From assembly GCA_900552285.1 (NCBI GenBank), contig URYV01000068.1, positions 1 to 8,257 of the forward strand: a stretch of DNA of 8,257 bases, given 5' to 3'. Under the pieces are notes generated by a model that was not told the DNA's origin, did not search any database, and saw only the letters and a list, made by a program, of their open reading frames with translations. This document shows, in pieces, positions 5,594-8,257 of the stretch. How positions within the stretch are numbered: position 1 is the first letter of the stretch; each line of letters begins with the position of its first letter. This stretch comes from an uncultured Oscillospiraceae bacterium (lineage in GTDB: Bacteria; Bacillota; Clostridia; Oscillospirales; Acutalibacteraceae). The position numbers and the translations under genes were made by a program.

Positions 5594-5932
5594 ACAATCC
5601 CTCCGTCGCGGCTGCGCCGCGCCACCTCCCTTTACACAAGGGAGGCTTGAATGTACAAGGCCTATTGCTTTTTATTTCCAATGTGGGGAAATATAAAATC
5701 GGTTTTTATTTGGTTTAGGCGTTTTCAAAAAACACGAAAATATTTTTTTGCTTAGTCTCGGCGACCTTGTGAAAAATGAAAAGAAATTTTTGCGTACCGT
5801 CGGCTCCCTTGTGTAAAGACTGAAATCGACCTCTCCGCGAAGTTTAGGCTCCCAGATGTAAACGACCGCGGTTCGGTATTTTCGGCTCCCTTGTGTAAAG
5901 GGAGCTGTCAGCGCAGCTGACTGAGGGATTGT
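5594..5932. repeat. MITE-like element with inverted hairpin-pair ends
   Basis: A 339-bp element bounded by perfect 10-bp inverted repeats ACAATCCCTC / GAGGGATTGT (5594-5603, 5923-5932). Each end carries the same two hairpins in mirror order. Left: CGCGGC/GCCGCG (5607-5621) and CCTCCC/GGGAGG (5625-5645). Right: GCTCCC/GGGAGC (5885-5905) and GTCAGC/GCTGAC (5907-5921). Loops of the second hairpin type are reverse complements of each other (TTTACACAA, TTGTGTAAA). A third partial copy at 5800-5818 shares 19 bases with 5882-5900, and a degenerate one starts at about 5847. There is no transposase inside. Similar hairpin repeats occur in many copies in Clostridia genomes. No clear target duplication is visible. 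Confidence 0.75.
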
Positions 5933-5972
5933 AAGTTTGCGAATAAGTCTCTGATTTATCAATCGCCGCAGT

Positions 5973-6000
5973 TTGAGTTGTTTGCCCGTAAGTTTATGTT
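5973..6000 (+). promoter_or_regulatory. Possible promoter of padR
   Basis: TTGAGT (5973-5978), 16-base spacer, TATGTT (5995-6000), 40 bases before the padR start codon. This is a moderate match only. It is immediately downstream of the MITE-like element, so the element replaced or displaced whatever lay further upstream. Confidence 0.4.
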
Positions 6001-6039
6001 TTATCTTAATCAACGGATACTTAACGAAAGGAGTTTCAT

Positions 6040-6366
6040 ATGAACAGTCAATACAAAAAAGGTGTGCTTGACCTTTGCGTGCTGTCGCTGCTGCACAGGC
6101 GGGACTGCTACGGATATGAAATATCCGACTTTTTGTCGGGTCACATCGACGTGGCCGACGGAACGGTCTATCCCCTGCTCAGAAAGCTGAAAAACGAGGG
6201 TCTGCTGACCACCTATCTTCAGGAGGAAAGCGGCGGTCCGCCCCGTAAATACTACAAGCTCACCGACCTCGGTCGGGAAACCTATCAAAACGACAAAGCC
6301 GAATATCTGAAATTCGCCAAGGCGGTGGAAACTTTATTGGAGGATGAAAACAATGACAAAGAATGA
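6040..6366 (+). CDS. PadR family transcriptional regulator
   Basis: A 108-residue short-type PadR repressor: winged helix-turn-helix dimer that binds a palindromic operator. Motifs: LDLCVLSLLHRRDCYGYEI (10-28), the recognition-helix segment GTVYPLLRKLKNEGLL (41-56), and the wing with GPPRKYYKLTDLGRE (66-80), followed by a helical dimerisation tail. It matches PF03551 over its whole length. Start ATG 6040 lies 6 bases after AAAGGAG (6027-6033). Its last 14 bases overlap the DUF1700 gene, the usual partner of this PadR subgroup, so the pair is translationally coupled. The signal sensed is unknown. The palindrome at 5403-5425 is a candidate but distant binding site. Confidence 0.93.
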   Translation: MNSQYKKGVLDLCVLSLLHRRDCYGYEISDFLSGHIDVADGTVYPLLRKLKNEGLLTTYLQEESGGPPRKYYKLTDLGRETYQNDKAEYLKFAKAVETLLEDENNDKE

Positions 6367-7074
6367 ATTTATGACAATACTTTCGGGCGAACTTAAAAAG
6401 AAAAACATTCCCGACGCTTTAGACATAATCGATGAATATGAAAAGCATTTTACCTTTAAAATGTCCGACGGGTATTCCGAAGAGGAGATTGCCGCGAGAC
6501 TCGGCGACCCCGCCGCGCTTGCCTCCCAGCTCGGCGAAAGCGGCGCCCCGAGGGAAGGCAAAACAAGGTCTTTACGGTAATCGGGCTGTGCTTTGCCGAC
6601 ATATTCGCAGGACTGTTTTTCATACTGCTTGCCGCCTTTGAGCTTGTTATGGCGGCGGCGGGAATTTCCTTTGCCGGGGTTTGCGTCGGCCTTTTGGGAC
6701 GGCTTGACATTTTCGGAATTATTCCCTCTATGCCCTATTACTGCGGCGTAATTCTCGCCCTTGCCCTTGCCGCTCTCGCCCTGCTCAGCTTTGCGGGCTG
6801 CGTGTATTACGGAGCCTTTTTGCGCCAGCTTGTCCGCGCATTTTCACGCTTTCAAAAGAACGCCCTCGCCTCGGCGTCTGGCGGCGCCCTTCTCCCCGCT
6901 CTTGCCATAGCCCCGCAGTTTTCGGCCGCCAAAAAGCGCCGCCTTCGCAGCACCGCCCTTATCGCACTTATACTTTTCGCCGCCCTTTTCGTGCTGTCCT
7001 ATGTTGTGTGTGCCTTTTCGGCGGGAAGCCTTGAATTTTGGCACGCGTGGAATTGGTTTTCCCCCGGCCTTTAA
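6353..7074 (+). pseudogene. DUF1700 (HAAS-type) membrane protein gene, frameshifted
   Basis: DUF1700 proteins are membrane partners of PadR regulators with a small N-terminal helical domain. The first part (6353-6580) reads MTKNEFMTILSGELKKK...YSEEEIAARLGDPAALASQLGES, the typical DUF1700 N-terminus, then runs into TAA. The membrane part continues in another frame from about 6560 to TAA at 7074: VFTVIGLCFADIFAGLFFILLAAFELV, YYCGVILALALAALALLSFAGCVYYGAF and STALIALILFAALFVLSYVVCAF are clear transmembrane segments. Adding one A to the AAAA run at 6560-6563 joins both into GKNKVFTVIG and a protein of about 240 residues. Start ATG 6353 follows GGAGG (6339-6343) by 9 bases. It could be a real mutation or a homopolymer sequencing error. 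No slippery heptamer in the right phase was seen. Confidence 0.85.
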
Positions 7075-7114
7075 GCCGGCAGAAGCCGTTTTAAGCTTAT
7101 TTCGAAAATTTAAC

Positions 7115-7164
7115 GCTCTCCGTTTTGCCTTTTTCAAAAGGGCGGCGGGGAGCTTTTTGTTTTT
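7115..7164 (+). terminator. Rho-independent terminator of the padR-DUF1700 operon
   Basis: GCTCTCCG (7115-7122) pairs with CGGGGAGC (7146-7153), with one wobble. Inside, GCCTTTT pairs with AAAAGGGC. It is followed by TTTTTGTTTTT (7154-7164). It lies 41 bases after the DUF1700 stop. A smaller CCGGC/GCCGG hairpin (7064-7079) overlaps that stop codon. Confidence 0.85.
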
Positions 7165-7222
7165 GGCTTTGACCGCGCCGAAAAGTGCGTCGGGTTCCGC
7201 CGCTTTGCACGGTAAAAAACAT

Positions 7223-7251
7223 TTGCCTTTATTTATAATATGTGTTATAAT
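7223..7251 (+). promoter_or_regulatory. Promoter of the DUF951 operon
   Basis: TTGCCT (7223-7228), 17-base spacer, perfect TATAAT (7246-7251), 32 bases before the GTG start. The region is AT-rich, and it follows the terminator of the upstream operon. Confidence 0.75.
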
Positions 7252-7283
7252 AAAATGAATTTTTGTATGTAAAGGGTGATCCT

Positions 7284-7472
7284 GTGAATTTGGACGTGGG
7301 AACACGGGTCAAGATGAAGAAAAAGCACCCCTGCACAGGCGATATTTTCCTTATCACGAGGACGGGGATGGACGTAAAACTCAAATGCGAAAAATGCGGC
7401 CGCGAAATCATGCTTCCCCGTGCCGCCGCCGAACGGGCGGTCAAAAAAATTCTTGAGCAAAACAAGGAGTAA
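7284..7472 (+). CDS. DUF951 family protein
   Basis: A 62-residue protein of the DUF951 family (PF06107), small basic proteins conserved through Firmicutes. Seen: N-terminal beta-rich LDVGTRVKMKKKHPCTGDIFLITRTGMDVKLKCEKCGREIMLPRAAAERAVKKI. The invariant HPC (C17) and CxxC (KCEKCG) cysteines make a likely metal or nucleic-acid binding fold, although only three cysteines are present. Start: GTG at 7284 lies 5 bases after AAAGGGTG (7271-7278) and gives the family's usual length. An in-frame ATG at 7263 lies upstream of that site and is rejected. In other Firmicutes it is often near ychF, serS or a mechanosensitive channel gene. The function is unknown. Its stop is 2 bases before the next start. 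Confidence 0.9.
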   Translation: MNLDVGTRVKMKKKHPCTGDIFLITRTGMDVKLKCEKCGREIMLPRAAAERAVKKILEQNKE

Positions 7473-7474
7473 TT

Positions 7475-8065
7475 ATGTTTGAAAAACTTTTGGAAATAGA
7501 AAAGCATTTTGACGATACTATGAGCGAGACCGCCGGTATGATTGACGAATACGAGACTATACAGCGCGATATAGCGGATATTTTCTCACGCCTTAATGAG
7601 AAATTAAGCTACACTGCCGACTCTGCCGCCGCAATGCTTGATAAGGCGAAAGCCTTTGCGGAAATTTACGGGAGCATTAAAGGCACGGTGGAAAAATCAG
7701 CTGAAAACACCGAAAGGCTTTTAGCGGAATATGACACTGCCGCAGCCGAATTTACAGTGCAGGATTCACCGACTGAAAATATGCATAATACGGCAGAAAA
7801 AGCAGAAAGTCAACCCGAACCCGTTGAAAGTGAAAATAAAACCTATACGGTAAAGCCGCACCTTGTAACCACCGCCGCTGCCGACAGCACCGTTTCAGAA
7901 GTGCCGACCGAGCAGGCTGAGGAAAAGGTTGAAGAAAAAGCCGAAGAAAAACCCGAAAACGACAAAAGCAACAGCTTTACCCAATTCGGAAGAAAAAGCA
8001 AAATTTCCGCCGAGGACAGAAGCGAGCTTTTGCGTAAGGCTCTGCTGAAAAACGGCGGCAACTGA
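7475..8065 (+). CDS. Acidic helical protein of unknown function
   Basis: A 196-residue protein with no family I recognise. Residues 1-95 are strongly helical with heptad-like spacing (LLEIEKHFDDTMSETAGMIDEYETIQRDIADIFSRLNEKL), a probable coiled coil. Residues 96-165 are disordered, rich in Glu, Pro, Thr and Ala, with repeats EEKVEEKAEEKPE. The tail SFTQFGRKSKISAEDRSELLRKALLKNGG is a short basic helix. No signal peptide or membrane segment. The start ATG 7475 has AAGGAG (7464-7469) inside the end of the DUF951 gene, so the two are coupled. Its codons are somewhat more AT-rich than those of the methyltransferase gene. The layout suggests a scaffold or adaptor, but that is only a guess. Confidence 0.8.
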   Translation: MFEKLLEIEKHFDDTMSETAGMIDEYETIQRDIADIFSRLNEKLSYTADSAAAMLDKAKAFAEIYGSIKGTVEKSAENTERLLAEYDTAAAEFTVQDSPTENMHNTAEKAESQPEPVESENKTYTVKPHLVTTAAADSTVSEVPTEQAEEKVEEKAEEKPENDKSNSFTQFGRKSKISAEDRSELLRKALLKNGGN

Positions 8066-8105
8066 TTGTTCCACGCCGAATTAAAAAAGGCAGCTATTCA
8101 GGTGC

Positions 8106-8133
8106 TTGACAAACCGAAAAAATATGCTATAAT
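8106..8133 (+). promoter_or_regulatory. Strong sigma-A-type promoter
   Basis: Perfect TTGACA (8106-8111), 16-base spacer, perfect TATAAT (8128-8133). Transcription would begin near 8140, just before the hairpin leader. It is 40 bases after the stop of the preceding gene. Confidence 0.9.
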
Positions 8134-8139
8134 AAAAAC

Positions 8140-8229
8140 AGAAAGGCAACCGATAGACGGTTAGCCCCAAGGATAGTTTAAAAAGATTTAAACCGCATTG
8201 TCGGAAGCAGGGCGGTTTAAATCTTTTTT
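8140..8229 (+). ncRNA. Short leader or small RNA with attenuator-like structure
   Basis: A transcript of about 90 bases lies between the promoter and a strong terminator. First hairpin: AACCG (8148-8152), loop ATAGA, CGGTT (8158-8162). A single-stranded AGCCCCAAGGATAG follows, then the terminator stem. AACCG and CGGTT recur inside the terminator arms (8191-8195, 8213-8217), so the 5' AACCG could pair with the 3' CGGTT and disrupt termination. No start codon or ribosome binding site occurs within it. It does not match any riboswitch class that I can recall with confidence. It may control a gene beyond the window end or be a stand-alone RNA. Confidence 0.55.
8180..8229 (+). terminator. Perfect 17-bp terminator hairpin
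   Basis: Left arm 8180-8196 (AAAAAGATTTAAACCGC) is fully complementary to 8212-8228, with a 15-base loop. The T-run 8224-8229 is part of the right arm. The A/T-rich base and GC-rich tip fit a terminator on the plus strand. The mirror A-run could allow it to work on the minus strand too. Confidence 0.85.
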
Positions 8230-8257
8230 GTTAGCCGCAATTTTCATTTCCTACTCT

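Larger units (their letters stand above)
5153..6039. other. Long non-coding interval
   Basis: Between the methyltransferase stop and the PadR start there is no credible gene. Reading frames of 90 and 113 codons exist but are basic, low-quality translations that run through the hairpin repeats, with no ribosome binding site. Contents in order: structured tail and terminator (to 5320), an AT-rich stretch, an orphan promoter with palindrome (5390-5425), about 170 bases in which I see nothing, the MITE-like element (5594-5932), and the presumed padR promoter. The part from 5649 to 5800 is clearly more AT-rich than the genes. Confidence 0.75.

Noticed and set aside
5446..5718. 90-codon open frame on the plus strand
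   Set aside because: No ribosome binding site, very basic composition, and it runs into the hairpin repeat, giving the typical spurious HLPLHKGGL translation of such repeats.
5672..6013. 113-codon open frame on the minus strand
   Set aside because: It reads through three copies of the repeat on the opposite strand. No family resemblance, no ribosome binding site.
6555..6570. Programmed -1 frameshift in the DUF1700 gene
   Set aside because: The zero-frame codons around the site (GGC AAA ACA) do not form a slippery X XXY YYZ heptamer, and no stimulatory structure is evident.
6844..7305. 153-codon open frame on the minus strand
   Set aside because: Antisense to the DUF1700 membrane segment and terminator. 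The Lys/Arg/Gly-rich translation looks like a shadow.
8196..8213. Signal recognition particle RNA, suggested by TCGGAAGCAGG in the loop
   Set aside because: The similarity to the SRP tetraloop region is limited to a few bases, the internal-loop sequences are missing, and the surrounding stem is a plain terminator.
1..8257. CRISPR array, tRNA, rRNA, phage or transposase genes
   Set aside because: No regularly spaced repeats, no cloverleaf or rRNA sequence, and no recombinase or transposase motifs were found on either strand.

Overview
The window looks like chromosomal DNA of an anaerobic, probably spore-forming Firmicute of the class Clostridia (Oscillospiraceae/Ruminococcaceae-like). This is inferred from the gene families (VTC/DUF4956/CotH trio, DUF951, PadR+DUF1700), AGGAG or AAAGGGTGA ribosome binding sites, TTGACA/TATAAT promoters, mid-range GC, and short hairpin repeats of a kind I associate with Clostridia. 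TGA, TAA and TAG are all used as ordinary stops. I see no rRNA, tRNA, CRISPR array or transposase.

Layout. (1) 23-2373, minus strand: a three-gene operon encoding a VTC-type polyphosphate polymerase domain protein, a DUF4956 membrane protein and a secreted CotH-family protein kinase. CotH ends at an in-frame TGA just after its linker, and CotH-like coding potential resumes beyond it up to the window edge. The operon promoter has a good -10, no -35, and an 11-bp-spaced direct repeat typical of OmpR/PhoB-type activator sites. (2) 2482-2949, minus: a YfcE-like metallophosphoesterase with its own terminator. (3) 2992-3964, plus: three consecutive small proteins of unknown function, two with TTG starts, tightly spaced or overlapping. 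(4) 4034-5152, plus: a THUMP-domain RmlL/YpsC-like rRNA methyltransferase with a strong sigma-A-type promoter, a structured 3' region and a terminator. (5) 5153-6039: a long non-coding interval with an orphan promoter covered by a perfect palindrome and a 339-bp MITE-like element built from paired hairpins. (6) 6040-7074, plus: a PadR repressor translationally coupled to a DUF1700 membrane protein that is broken by a one-base frameshift, followed by a terminator. (7) 7284-8065, plus: a DUF951 protein and an unknown acidic helical protein. (8) 8106-8229: a strong promoter, a short leader with mutually exclusive hairpins and a strong terminator, which is either a small RNA or an attenuator for a gene beyond the window.

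The most system-like material is the VTC-DUF4956-CotH operon, which plausibly links polyphosphate or another nucleotide-driven polymerisation, a membrane component and extracytoplasmic phosphorylation. The three-small-protein cluster is next. The function of both is inferred, not shown. Signs of decay (CotH stop, DUF1700 frameshift, orphan promoter, MITE) recur across the window and could be real or partly assembly errors.
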